This document shows positions 21,726 through 32,405 of a DNA stretch of 64,000 nt, in pieces. Location of the stretch: positions 128,866,188 to 128,930,187 of the forward strand of contig OY757015.1 of the NCBI GenBank assembly GCA_963580285.1, read 5' to 3'. The position numbers were made by a program, and so were the translations under genes. The first letter of the stretch is position 1, and each line of letters opens with the position of its first letter. The stretch is from Lucinisca nassula. Its lineage: Eukaryota; Mollusca; Bivalvia; Lucinida; Lucinidae. The notes under the pieces were generated by a model. That model ran no database searches, was not told the origin of the DNA, and was given only the letters and a program-made list of their open reading frames with translations.

Positions 21726-21791
21726 GTTTATTATTATTATTATTATTACTATTATTATTATTACTATTATTATTATTATTATTATTATTAT
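21726..21791. repeat. (ATT)n microsatellite
   Basis: Interrupted ATT/ACT units. The remaining sequence to 22178 holds nothing I recognise. Confidence 0.95.
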
Positions 21792-22807
21792 CGTTTGCTC
21801 TGCCTAAAATAGATTGCCCGGTCTAGCACCAATATACATGTACCAAATTTTAAAACAACAATCATTACACTTGTTTCTAGAATAAAAGGAGAAAATATCT
21901 GCATTATTTTCATGAAAGGAAAAGTGCAGCCTCATAGGCATTGACTGGATAAGTCATCTCGCACAGTATTTATATTAATTGATAATCGTCCATGTCATGA
22001 AAGTGTTTATATGAAATTAAAGGTACTTAAATACAAGATTTCAGAGTTTAGGAATACACGTACTTCTAAAAAACGACTGTGAAATAAAACAATGTACCTG
22101 TTGATGTCTTATGAAACGAAGAACGTCTGTAATTACGACAGATTAAAAAGCGAACTCCTTATAATCAGTTCTTTTGCTGTTTAAATTCCGCCTTCGGAAG
22201 TCTTAACATTAGACATCTGAAACTTTCTCTTCCTTTTATTTCTTCTTAAATCATTCTCATGAAATCCACTCCGTAAATTAAAAGATTTAGTATAATGCGT
22301 CTTTTCAACCTATTAATGAAAGCTGATGAACATGACTGCAGTAAAGTGACAATCAACTGATGACTGGGCTGCAGCACAGCAAAATATAGAATTTAGCAGG
22401 TGCGACCATCGAAGGAGGCGGAGGAACTGATAATTAGGGGATAGCCGTATTCCAAATTGTCATTTGGGGAGGTGAATCGGAGGTGTTACGGTCGGAAATT
22501 TCGTTTTACGGCGACGCGTTAGCGGAGCCGTAAAAGGAAATTTGCGACAGTAAAACCGATGATTTACCTCCCGAATACAGTTATCCCTATCTTACAGCAT
22601 TTATTCGGTTGTTTTGTTAAAAATTGTACTATTTTGCACAAAGCTGCAGGCTCTGTGAGCTGCGTAAAACCAAACGTTGGTTTGTAAAATATAATGAAGC
22701 AGATTTTGACGTTATCAAATCAGACGTCGCGTTACATATGTTAGTACATTAGACTGTCAATTCAATTATGCATTCGATAAAACTGGAAACAAGGAGTTTC
22801 CAATTAG

Positions 22808-22873
22808 TGAGAGATTGGCACCTTTCATTGATAATATGCAAGTTCGAACAGAGGGAGTTATCAGGCTACTTAA
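22808..22873 (+). repeat. 66-bp direct repeat, left copy
   Basis: Identical to 23975-24040. Both are LINE coding sequence (RLAPFIDNMQVRTEGVIRLL). The same pair occurs in A2 at 39245-39310 and 40410-40475. Confidence 0.95.
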
Positions 22874-23974
22874 AACCCCGGTCCCACAGAGCTTGCGACC
22901 GCGATGCGACCTCTCTGCGACTAAAAAAAATGGCAATCGCGGAGCGGTTGCAGAAGTCGCACGGAGGTTTTATAAAGGTTGCAGCAAGGTCGCGGGTTGG
23001 TCGCCGATCAAATTTAGTCGCCGATCGTCTTTTGTGCATGCACAAAAGACTGGCTGCGACTGATTTTGATCGCAGACTAGTTGCAATGGTTTTCTAGACG
23101 TCGCAGACCAATCTCCGATCGATCGCCGAACAGTCACCGATCGATCCCCGACCGAATTTATGCAAATTTGGCTGTAAATTCTAGCAACCTTATTGCAACT
23201 TATCGGAGACTGGTCGCAGACCGATCGCCGACTAATCGCCGACTGATCCGCGATCGATCCACGACCTATCGGCGATCAGTCGGCAACTGTTCGGCGATGG
23301 GTCGGCGATCGATCGGAGATTGGTCAGTGATAAGTCGGCAATTGGTCTGCGATTGGTCTGCAACTGGTCGCCGACAAGCTGTAAAAAGGTGTGAAAACCA
23401 CCGAACGATTATAGCGCCAACTACAATAAAAAACTGTTAACATCCTAGCATCATTGCGACGACAGCTTTCAAAGAGGCAACATGGTTCGGAGAGGCGGGC
23501 AAAAGAAAACGGCGGCGAAGTCGAAAAAAACGGGAAGCTAGGCACGGACACCAATTTCGGATGACGAGGACTTGCAGCAGCCCAGAGAAGACTCTCAGCA
23601 GTCGAAAATTTAGTTTATTTTTGTCTGTGTCAAACAAAAACGCAAAACAGTCTCCGACAAGTCGCCGATCGGTTTTATCCAGTCTCTGAAGAGTCGCCGA
23701 TTGATCGCCGACTAGTCCCCGATCATGTTTTACTTGTTGCAAGTCAGTCGCCGATCATACGGCGATTCTTCGGCGACCAGTCGCTGATCAATCGCCGACT
23801 TTGGGCAATATTAATCGCCGATTGTTCGGCGACCGGTCGCCGACTAGTCGGCGACGGGTCGGCGATCACATTTACGGAGCAAATTTAGTTGCAACAGTTG
23901 CAAAGGTCGCGGGCCAGTTGCAACGATATCAGTTGCAGAGAGGTCGCAACGCAGTCGCAAGGTCTGTGGGACCT
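22874..23974. mobile_element. TCGGCGA-dense DNA element with ~45-bp inverted ends (A1)
   Basis: The left end GGTCCCACAGAGCTTGCGAC then GCGACCTCTCTGCGACT is mirrored at the right end as the inverse of AGTTGCAGAGAGGTCGCAAC then AAGGTCTGTGGGACC. Between them the words TCGCCGA and TCGGCGA recur dozens of times in both orientations. The centre (23395-23640) is different and holds the short frame MVRRGGQKKTAAKSKK, a stop, then TPISDDEDLQQPREDSQQ, perhaps the start of a lost transposase. The element lies between two identical 66-bp direct repeats. Superfamily unknown. Confidence 0.85.
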
Positions 23975-24243
23975 TGAGAGATTGGCACCTTTCATTGATA
24001 ATATGCAAGTTCGAACAGAGGGAGTTATCAGGCTACTTAAGGGCTTAAATCCTTCTAAAGCTTTAGAGCCTGATGTGCTACACCCTACAACCCTTAAACA
24101 AACAGGGTCCAGTATTTTAACGTTTGTTTCAGCAATCTGTTAAAACTGTAAAAAATCCCAAACGAATGGCGTCTTGTAAAAGATTCACCTCTTTAAGAAA
24201 TGCTCGCAACTATCGCCCTGTGTCACTGACATGCGTACCATAT

Positions 24244-24479
24244 GGGCCCCGTCAAGCGATTTTGGTACTTATCGCCTATGCGAGCAGCGAAGGTTCAGGC
24301 GAGCCTGCGCATCCGCGCAGTCTCGCCAGAACCTTCGCTGCTCGCTCATACAAGCAGTGAATCAAGAGGAACCTTCAGACAGAAAGCCATATCCCTGGCT
24401 CCTCTGAATGGCTGGGCATGCGCAGTTAAAATTTGTCATGACGGAATGCTCGAAGACCCCAATTCGGTTGCCGGGGCTC
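24244..24479. mobile_element. GGGCCCCG MITE with 4-bp target duplication (A1)
   Basis: The ends GGGCCCCGTCAAGCGA and TTCGGTTGCCGGGGCTC are inverted repeats. ATAT flanks both sides (24240-24243 and 24480-24483). The internal fold-back CAGCGAAGGTTCAGGCGAG and inverse is visible. It disrupts the LINE RT after NYRPVSLTCVP. Confidence 0.9.
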
Positions 24480-24965
24480 ATATAAGTTGCTTGAGCATAT
24501 TGTTTGCTCAAACACCATAGCTCACCTGGATGAACACCAACTTTTATCAGACAGGCGACATGCATTTCGGCAAAGATGCAGTTGTAAACTTAGCTGACCA
24601 CGGTCATAAATGATTCGGTTGTCATCTTTGACAACTGAGGACAGGTGGATACATTTATTCTATAGTTCGAAAAAGCTTTGGACACACACCCTTATGAACT
24701 ACTTAAAAGCAAATTATTTTGTTATGGCATTAGCGGGAAGACTCTCAAATGTATAGATTCCTTTCATTGCTGTTCTCATTGTATACCACTGATATTGACT
24801 CCGAAATAAGACTTCTCCCATATGACTGTGTGTGCTATCGTAAATAAGGGAGGTAGATGACTCATTGAAACTAGATTGGTAAGTGTCTTTGGGCAAGAAA
24901 ATGTGGTATGATAATTCTGCCTGTTAAATGCAATTTTATGCCGATAGCTAGGAAACGAACAAACA

Positions 24966-25320
24966 AAATAGAAGTGAAGGCAATGATCAGGAATCGATAC
25001 AATTAACCCATAGCTCCCATCAGAGACACCATAGGGGAAGAAACACAAACATAAAATGACTAGACCTTAATGGAAACATCAATGACGGAAAGCCAAAAGG
25101 ACAGTTACTTTCCCACGAAATGGCCAATTGTCTACCCAAAACAAAAACAATGTAAGCGATACACCACAAAGACAAACCATAACAAAATAAATCGCAACAG
25201 AAGAACCGCCTTGGAACGGTCAGTGAAACGACTTCCACTAGGGGACTTAAGTCGATTTAACGCGGCCGCAATCCTCGCCCTTACTCCCGTCGCGATTTAG
25301 ACAAATAATTTGGTCAGTGC
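24966..25320 (+). mobile_element. R2 repeat copy (A1)
   Basis: A full set of R2 landmarks ending GCGATTTAGACAAATAATTT. It directly follows the LINE relic. The A2 equivalent is 41401-41756. Confidence 0.88.
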
Positions 25321-25699
25321 ACTTTAGAGGGAACTGTCTTCGAAAATGTAGATTCCATTAAATGCCTTGTCTAGACCATCACATATGACTTGAGATGGAA
25401 AACTAGTTCCAGCAACATTTGTACAAAGGCCACACATGATTTCTTTAAACGAAATATGTATGGGTAAATCCAGGATGCATAAGAAGCAGCATACAAAAGA
25501 AATATTTGTTTGCCCGATCTTGCAATATGTTAAATGTGTCTGGCAACCACAGGGAGAGGTCCTTCAGGATAAAAAAATCGGAAAACGTTCAGAACAGGAC
25601 AGTTACTTTTGTAATGAGCAATAACTGCTTTGATACTCAACGAATGGCAGGAAAACTGAAAAAAAAAAAGTTGGGAGTCTCCCAGGAAAAGGAGGAGAA

Positions 25700-26015
25700 G
25701 GGTGGCCACGTAAAATCGATTTAAGCCCCACGGTGGAAATCTTCCACTGACCGTTCCAAGGCGGCTCTTCTGTGGCGATTTATTTATGTTATTGTTTGTT
25801 GCTTACTGTGTGTATCACTTGTGTCTTTTAATTTTGTATGGCCATATGGCCATTTTGTGGGAAAGTAACTGTCCTTATGGCCTTCCTTTGTTTAGGTTTC
25901 CATTATGGTCTGGTCGCTTAATGTTTGTATTTCTTTCCGTTTGGTGTCTTTTATGGGTGGAGTATGTTAATTGTATCAATTCCTGATCTTTGTTTTACTT
26001 CTACTTTGTACACTT
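25700..26015 (-). mobile_element. R2 repeat copy (A1)
   Basis: Inverted R2: ACGTAAAATCGATTTAAGCC, CCGTTCCAAGGCGGCTCTTC, GGGAAAGTAACTGTCCTTAT and TATCAATTCCTGATCTTTG. It is more diverged than most copies. The 25320-25690 gap before it holds two short frames without motifs. The A2 copy is 42136-42451. Confidence 0.82.
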
Positions 26016-26301
26016 GTACAAAGGTATAAAGGTTGCTGCCAGCATTTCACCAGATGACTTCGTTCCCCAATTCGGAGCTACAGAATTCGCCAATCTTTGG
26101 TATTTCAGATCCTATTGCAAGAACTGGTATAACAAAGAAATATTCTCACCTCAGGTCATTAGAAATCGGAAGGCCCTTCCAGATTCGGTAATTTCTGCAA
26201 AAGGTAAAGTAGCTAAGTTTACTTATTTGGTGAGAGGTAGGCACAAATTTCATGTTTCACGGGTCCTGTTAAATAAATGTCATTTGACGTGTCACCAGTA
26301 A
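25990..26301 (+). CDS. hypothetical 103-codon frame in repeat (A1)
   Basis: I do not recognise this product. Residues from about 14 onward (VAASISPDDFVPQFGATEFA, then NLWYFRSYCKNWYNKEIFS and KVAKFTYLVRGRHKFHVSR) look protein-like in composition. The upstream part is the end of an R2 copy. The word ATTTGACGTGTCACCAGTAA follows it; an inverted relative occurs at 61335. It is most likely a relic of a mobile-element protein or an exon fragment. The same frame is at 42426-42737 with one residue changed (V to A). Confidence 0.35.
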   Translation: MFYFYFVHLYKGIKVAASISPDDFVPQFGATEFANLWYFRSYCKNWYNKEIFSPQVIRNRKALPDSVISAKGKVAKFTYLVRGRHKFHVSRVLLNKCHLTCHQ

Positions 26302-26394
26302 CAGTTCGGATTCTGATTCTGAAGACTCAGATTAGCCGGCGCGAATATGACGACTGATATCGGTGTGTTCGCAAGTCACAGGCGGCATGTTAAC

Positions 26395-26560
26395 AAGTCC
26401 GCGGAATTAACACCCCTTTAAACCTCACCTTACATGGAGAAAAATGGGGTTTACAGCGGTATATGTTATTTTCCTTATTTCTGCTCCAAGACATAGGTTG
26501 TAGGTTGGTTGTACCCAGAACCTATATAATACAAAAATGCCACATATTTTCAGTAGAAAA
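26395..26560. mobile_element. P1 fragment (A1)
   Basis: Right-flank P1 words (GGGGTTTACAGCGGTATATG, TTATTTCTGCTCCAAGACAT) without the full fold-back core. The A2 equivalent is 42831-42996. Confidence 0.65.
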
Positions 26561-26639
26561 ATAACGGTCCTGGTTAGAATGCACTTGATCGCATGGATGT
26601 GTAATCGTAATGGGGGACACATGCTTTGTTTCTTTGTTC

Positions 26640-26875
26640 GTTTGATTTGAAGTTCAATGTCCCCTTCAACACTGTATAGGTTGTTTTGGAGACGTTGCTT
26701 CCAATTGTATGGGACTTTTATCAGACATTGAGATGAAATGACATCTCAAGCCCTGTCACCCAATGAAACCAAAAGGGCTTATAAGCATGGACGGTCCGAC
26801 TCGTCGGTTTCAGCTCTGCGTGGAAGTATCATGCAGCCCATTTATTTCTTCAAGACCCGATGGGCGGGCGTGGGG
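26640..26875 (-). mobile_element. R1 repeat copy (A1)
   Basis: TTTGATTTGAAGTTCAATGT through CATGCAGCCCATTTATTTCT and CCCGATGGGCGGGC. It lacks the middle ~60 bp of the 952-1259 copy. The A2 equivalent is 43076-43311. Confidence 0.85.
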
Positions 26876-26961
26876 TCGAGAAGGACCAGGCATACAATAG
26901 AAAGTGAAAACGCTGATATCATAGCAACAGATAAGGTTGGAATTGTTTCATAATTGAAGAA

Positions 26962-27078
26962 TATCATTCCTTATTTCTCCGCATAAACCTATGTTGTGTG
27001 TATTGAATAGAACCGCCTGCTGAGGCGGTTCTAATGAATAGCCACAACATAGGTTTTTATGGAGAATAGAGACAAAAC
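26962..27078. mobile_element. P1-related palindrome (A1)
   Basis: TTATTTCTCCGCATAAACCT, the fold-back GAATAGAACCGCCTGCTGAG with GGCGGTTCTAATGAATAGCC, and AGGTTTTTATGGAGAATA. A cleaner, shorter subfamily. The A2 equivalent is 43398-43514. Confidence 0.85.
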
Positions 27079-27272
27079 TATCCTTCATATATTACAAAAT
27101 ACCAACCTTATATGTTATGTGATATGGATGCAAGGAATCGCTTACGCATCTGCATCTTCGCTGATCGCCTTTATCTGTGTCCGACTCATGGCATGAATGA
27201 TGCGTATCTATATACAGTCAAACATGCAGATTGCCGAATGCGTTCATCTGTACATAGACAGGTAAAATGGGT

Positions 27273-27285
<13 letters not shown>

Positions 27286-27359
<74 letters not shown>

Positions 27360-27515
27360 ATCACCAGGCACGCTCTAAGGACATGTTCACGAGTACTTGA
27401 ACAACAGTATACGCGACATGAAAGTTTTAATATACCTGTAGCAACTTATTCGCGCCATTTAATGGGGCACCGCAGCGAGACCCCTCCAGTTGCTTATCGG
27501 TACATGGCGCAATTT

Positions 27516-27566
<51 letters not shown>
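27286..27566. repeat. two (AG)n microsatellites (A1)
   Basis: (GA)n at 27286-27358 (73 bp) and 27518-27566. In A2 the first is only 45 bp (43722-43766), the largest length difference between the copies. Confidence 0.97.
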
Positions 27567-27571
<5 letters not shown>

Positions 27572-27837
27572 TGGGATAATACCTAAGAAACTCCCAAATA
27601 ACTTCCAGTCCTGAGTGCTGAGTGCATGTGTTTTATGAATCAGGGCTAAGGACAGAAAGGAAGGGCTGGATAATGCTGGGAAATCTTTTGACTAGTACAA
27701 AAACACCATGCATAAACTAAATTCAGTGTATCTTTAATATGGTTTGGAATGTACTGGATCTTAAAACTTTTAGTGTAAAACCTGCTAAAGAAAATGTATA
27801 TGTCCGTGATCCCAAGCTTATGACCACTGAGACCACT

Positions 27838-28905
27838 GAGACAGAACACTCTACAATGAGCTTAATACATTCAAGGAGGTTAGTTGTCAGTCTTTAACGA
27901 AAGAAAGTACAGTATGGACAGCTGCCGGATGGATCATTGCAAACGTCATACTTAGTCGGTTGAAGGAACACACCTCGTATGGTCATTGTAAGTGTTATAC
28001 ACTGAAGCAACGAATACCTAGCAGAACTGAAAAGTATGGAGTGTAAACGTTTTCTGGGCCAGGTTAAACTAGTTTCGACCAATTAAGCCTCATCAAAGTT
28101 TTATTGTCCGGCAAAGCTCATAAAAAGGTGCAGCATTTCCACCATGGTATAATTGCCTGGGTCCTGGATGGTAAGTTTTCTTATCGATTCGTTTGAATAA
28201 TAGAGTCAAACAAGACTGTTGTACAAGCGCTCCAGAGCTGTTCAGCATGATATTTTCTGCCAGGCACACAGACGTTTTCAACGATGGTGACAATAGTTTA
28301 CCAATTAGACACGCTTTAATAGGAAGCTTTTCAAATTAACAAGTTTGCAAGATAAATTCAAGGTGCATAGGTGTGAGACGTGTTCCATTTTACTAACGAA
28401 ATCGCAAAGGGTGTTCCAACAAGATCAATGCGAAACGTGTGGATAAAGTTTATCCGATTTATGTGACAAGCATAATTCACAGTCAGCATAAAAAGTCTGA
28501 GGTGGCATATCAACCAGCATCTGGAAAGCCTTGCACCAAAACAATGACAGGTCAGCGGTTGCAAGTTGTAGACAAAGTCCCAAATTCAAACTCGTCCACG
28601 ATTGTATGGCTGTCTTCAGAGGCACATTGCCAAAGCTTTATGCTCATTGATAATGGGTTCAACGTCAGGCTTGCTAAACCTAGCACAGCATATGGCCTAT
28701 TAAGTGAAAGTGTTTGGATCGAAGTGGAATCAACCTCACTACAAAGCTGGAAGTCTACAGATTGTGGTGCTGCCAATACTATTATACGCATGTGGAACTT
28801 GGAACGTTTACCAAAGACTGAACGCTTATTCAAAAACAAATATTGAAACAGACCCCCAGGAAAAGTCACAATCAAAGATTACAGTCTACCAATGCCACTA
28901 GAAGA
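27838..28905 (+). pseudogene. second LINE RT relic (A1)
   Basis: The relic reads, through several frames, FHHGIIAWVLDGKFSYRF, then LFSMIFSARHTDVFNDGDN, LPIRHALIGSFSN, KKSEVAYQPASGKPCTK and TGQRLQVVDKV. The second frame has AGSLQIVVLPILLYACGTWN followed by VYQRLNAYSKT. These are the palm-to-thumb and connection segments of the LINE RT type that ends with LLYACETWT. The longest open frame (28439-28846, 135 codons) is a chance-open part of it. The A2 equivalent is 44244-45311. Confidence 0.88.
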
Positions 28906-29089
28906 AAGAATATTTAACAATAAGGAAAACAAAAAAGAAAAAGAAACGAATTACAAACAACACAGCAACCAGCTCAGTGCAACATACACAATTAATTAAA
29001 ACAAGCAAATTCAACAGAGAATTTATGTCCCCCGCCTTTTTTTCATTCGTGCTGTTAAAAAATAAGTAGGTTAACCTGGCAACATGTAA

Positions 29090-29995
29090 AGCGTAATTTA
29101 AAAATGTAAAAAAGTAAAGAAAAAAAGTCAAGATACTATAGAAAGCACATGCATATCTTCAGACCATGATTAAAACATTTGTGAAGTTTTTTAAGTATTG
29201 GACTGAAATTGTAATATGAACTGCACACTTAAAGTATCTACTATATATTTGGAACCATGCAAAAAGTGTAAGTAATGAAAAAAAGTGAAAACAAAAATAA
29301 TTGAAGGATCCTGTAAAAGGCACATGCACATTTTCAGACTATGATCAAAACACCTGTAAAGATTCTGAAGGATCGGTTTTAAACTGTAGACAATGTACCT
29401 ACTACATATACAGTTTCATATTATAGATGCGCAAAAAATCCTCTAAGTTAAAAATGTGAAAAAAGTGAAAAGAGTTATTTTAAGATTCTGTACAAAGCCC
29501 ATGCACATCTTCAGACCATAATTCAAGCACCTTTAAGTTTTGAAACAACTGGTGTTAAACTGTAGGAGGAGTTGCGCTCACAAGGTACCTACTACATTAT
29601 ACTCTTTTATAGAATTGATGCATGGAAAAAAATCTAAGTTAGAAATGTGAAAAAAGTGGAAGAAAATTAATTAAAGTATTCTGAAAAAAAAACATATGAA
29701 CAAGTTCAAATCATGATAAAGACACCTGTAAAATTTCATAAGGATCGGTATAAAACTGTAGGAGGAGTTACGCTCACAAGGTACCAACTATGAATTTGGA
29801 ACCGTGCTAAAAAGTCTAAGTTAAAAATGTGAAAAAAGTGAAAACAATTAATTCAAGGATTCTGAAAAAGCACATGCACAACTTCAAACCATCATAAAGA
29901 CACCTATAAAATTTCAGAAGGATCGGTATAAAACTGTAGGAGGATTTTCGCTCACAAGGTACCTACTACGAGCTCGGAACCACGCACCACGGAAA
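29090..29995. repeat. ~180-bp tandem repeat, five units (A1)
   Basis: Units share AAATGTGAAAAAAGTGAAAA, AAGCACATGCACATCTTCAG, ATTTCAGAAGGATCGGTATA, AAACTGTAGGAGGAGTT, GCGCTCACAAGGTACCTACT and GGAACCATGC. A2 has it at about 45496-46400. Confidence 0.88.
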
Positions 29996-30050
29996 GCCGA
30001 ATACTTTGTCGCCTCGCATTTCTTCGAAAAGGCGGGGGACAATTACAAAA

Positions 30051-30052
30051 AC

Positions 30053-30105
<53 letters not shown>
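30051..30105. repeat. (ATA)n microsatellite (A1)
   Basis: About 18 units; the A2 copy (46461-46494) is about 20 bp shorter. Confidence 0.96.
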
Positions 30106-30106
<1 letters not shown>

Positions 30107-30136
30107 CACAACCATAAGCACATACAATTATTTCAA

Positions 30137-30960
30137 ATAGAAGTGAAGGCAATGATCCGGAATCGATACAAATAACCCACAGCTCCCATCAGAGACACCA
30201 AGGGAAAGAAACACAAACATGAAACAACTAGACCCTATGGAAACATCAATAGCGGAAAGCCAAAAGAACAGTTACTTTCCCACAAAATGGCCAACTGGCT
30301 ATCCAGAGCAAAATAATATAAGCGATACACACACTCCAAGACAAGCCATAACAAATATAAACCACGACAGAAGAACCACCTTGGAACGGTCAGTGAAACG
30401 GATTCTATTGCGGGGGGATGGGCTTAAATCGATTTTACGTGGCCACAATCCTCGTCCTTACTTCCGTCGCGATTAATACAAATAATTTGTTCAGTCCGCA
30501 TGAAGGCCTTCTAGATAGAAGTGGAGACAATGATCAGGAATTGATACAATCAACCCACAGCTCCTATCAGAGACACCAAAGGGAAAGAAACACAAACATG
30601 AAACAACAGACCTAATGGAAACATCAATAGCGGAAAGCCAAAAGGACAGTTACTTTCCCACAAAATGGCCAATAGGCTATCAAAAATAAAATAATATAAG
30701 CGACACAAACACCCAAAGATAAACCATAACAAAAATAAACCGCGACAGAAGAACCGCCTTGGAACGGTCAGCGGAAACGAATTCCACTGGGGGTCTTAAA
30801 TCGATTTTACGTAGCCACATCAGTGCAACATCTCCGTGAACACAAAAACCAATCAACCACAGAGATGAAACAACGGTGAGTACTCGACAGCAAGAAACCA
30901 ATGAAATTCTGGAGTAAAACAAAATCAAGACTTAGACTCCGATGGGCCCAACCAGAGACA
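30137..30960 (+). mobile_element. two R2 copies in tandem (A1)
   Basis: The first copy is 30137-30512, the second 30517-30960, joined at GAAGGCCTTCTA then ATAGAAGTGG. The second has the long-form tail (CAGTGCAACATCTCCGTGAA, AACCACAGAGATGAA). In A2: 46527-47350. Confidence 0.88.
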
Positions 30961-31028
30961 GAGCATCAGGTATCAACCAACCAACATTACATAAAATTAG
31001 ATTCTCTCTAATTCTCAGAAGCCTTTAC

Positions 31029-31158
31029 GCTTGAACGGTATTAGAATCTGAGGCCTACAATCTGAGGTGTACAATTAAAGAGGGAAGCAAAGTTGTCAAC
31101 CGTGATTGAGTTAACCACCATGCATGCAGTCTGTCGTATAACATTTATGTTGTATCCA
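31029..31158 (-). pseudogene. YLDD-type RT relic, cut by A1/B1 join
   Basis: The minus strand reads GYNINVIRQTACMVVNSITV then DNFASLFNCTPQIVG, the extreme C-terminus of the RT family at 47431-48137. The upstream part is missing because unit B1 starts at 31159. Confidence 0.9.
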
Positions 31159-31331
31159 CACAGATAGTTTCATGTGGTGGTCGTGTACACATTATACAGC
31201 TAAAGCATACCATAAAACTCAGATGCAAACCATATAGATCTACCATACACCAATGATGAACATTGTCTCAGAGCAGTACGGTGCGGTGCTCTATTTACAT
31301 TGAGAGTTTGACATATCAAAACATCACGTGA

Positions 31332-31733
31332 CTATTGCTCACGCCACCATCCTGTGGGGTTGAAGCAGACGATCCAAAAACAGCTTCCCAGGTCTCGACA
31401 AAATTTAATATTGATACCTAGATATATTTGAATAGTTTCATACCCAGACAATAACTGATCATACCCCAACCCTCCGCTCAGCTCCGGGTTGAGTCCAATT
31501 AAGACAATGTGATTTATAACTGAAAATCGTCCTAGAAGAATGCTGTGTACATCTTGCAGAATCAAAACAACCCGACATTTGCGTCTATAAAGAAGCCGAT
31601 TTGGAAGAAAAATAGGGTGAGTAAATAGCATAGAATTTCTAACTTTTGACAAAAGTATACGTTTGTAAAGTAATTTACCGCCTGCTTCCTGCGTCTCGAG
31701 ACTGGTTATTTCTATAACAACCTCTAAAAGCAT
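31332..31733 (-). CDS. hypothetical 133-codon frame in B1
   Basis: I do not recognise this product. It opens MLLEVVIEITSLETQEAGGK, has a basic middle (FLPNRLLYRRKCRVVLILQD) and ends NPTGWWREQ. The frame is open in B1 and B3 (37031-37432) and split by the 1.38-kb insertion in B2, where its halves survive at 33484-33700 and 35084-35268. With no motif, codon-bias test or transcript evidence it could be a chance frame in a satellite-like unit. Confidence 0.3.
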   Translation of the reverse strand: MLLEVVIEITSLETQEAGGKLLYKRILLSKVRNSMLFTHPIFLPNRLLYRRKCRVVLILQDVHSILLGRFSVINHIVLIGLNPELSGGLGYDQLLSGYETIQIYLGINIKFCRDLGSCFWIVCFNPTGWWREQ

Positions 31734-32159
31734 GGTGATTTAATACTTTTACACGGAAGGGTTATTACAATGACTGCATTGTGGCGACCCGAGGGTTGGG
31801 CGCGCCTGTGAACCGGTTAAGGGTCAATGGTTTGGCTATGAATGACTGACTGGCAGTCTCTCGTTAATGGCTGGATCAACACGGTCCCAAGTCCGTGGTC
31901 ACATTGTGCTCATTCAATGATAACTAACATGTCGACAAACGAACCATTTTATGCCCAGTCGACATCCAAACCACTGAAAGGGCTGTATTTATCGTGTACG
32001 TGTATAATTATATATACTCGAGTCGTCGGGAAGCACGGTTATACAACATTTATCAACCATGGTTGACTCAATACGATGTTGTTGTTTATATATGCTGTTA
32101 TCAATGTTGTTTTACTACTTAACTGCGTTTTCAGCGTTGCTTCGACGTCGATTTGACGT

Positions 32160-32405
32160 TGAGTGTATGTTGGATAGCATCTGCCTGGTATCACTCAGCT
32201 CACCCTTATTGAACACAGTCACTTTTGTTTCTAATGTCCCACAGGGCACTGTGCTCAGACCCGCATTATTCGTTTCCAAAAATTACCTTGGTATCACTCA
32301 GCTCTCCCTTATTGAACACATTAATTTTTGTTTCTAGTGTCCCACAGGGCTCTGTGCTTAGACCCACCTTATTAATTTCCAAAAATTACCTTGATATGTT
32401 TCTAA
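32160..32405 (+). pseudogene. duplicated RT PQG-motif fragment in B1
   Basis: Two in-line copies of an ~110-bp block encode NVPQGTVLRPALF and SVPQGSVLRPTLLISKNYLD. The PQGxVL pattern is the conserved RT block 4 of LINEs. The rest of the RT is not visible. It recurs at 35695-35940 and 37859-38104. Confidence 0.7.

Larger units (their letters stand above)
22760..24960 (+). pseudogene. non-LTR retrotransposon RT relic (A1)
   Basis: Readable blocks in order: RLAPFIDNMQVRTEGVIRLL, KGLNPSKALEPDVLHP, NYRPVSLTCVP (split near 24240), DEHQLLSDRQHAF-like text in frames after 24500, GGQVDTFIL and ELLKSKLFCYGI, and LYTTDIDSEIRLLPYDCVCY near 24780, which holds the degraded active-site region. These are the fingers and palm of a LINE RT of the common Jockey/CR1-like type. 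The PQG block is deleted and stops are frequent. It is interrupted by two DNA elements (22874-23974 and 24244-24479). Confidence 0.88.
22179..31158. repeat. segment A1 of A-B-A duplication
   Basis: About 8980 bp repeated at 38616-47548. Differences seen are about ten single bases plus microsatellite lengths and a 2-bp indel at 22874. Left border: flank GCT then GTTTAAATTCCG. Right border: GTTGTATCCA then CACAGATAG of unit B1. The right border cuts an RT relic that continues across the matching point in A2. Confidence 0.95.

Noticed and set aside
23081..23440. 119-codon Arg-rich ORF (also 39516-39875)
   Set aside because: It is a reading of the TCGGCGA-type words of a DNA element; both strands give similar frames, so it is not a protein gene.
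27112..27378. Glu-Arg repeat protein
   Set aside because: The acidic/basic run is a translation of (AG)n and its length differs between A1 and A2.
28439..28846. 135-codon ORF as a host gene (also 44845-45252)
   Set aside because: Its text matches the connection region of a LINE RT with frameshifts, so it is a relic.
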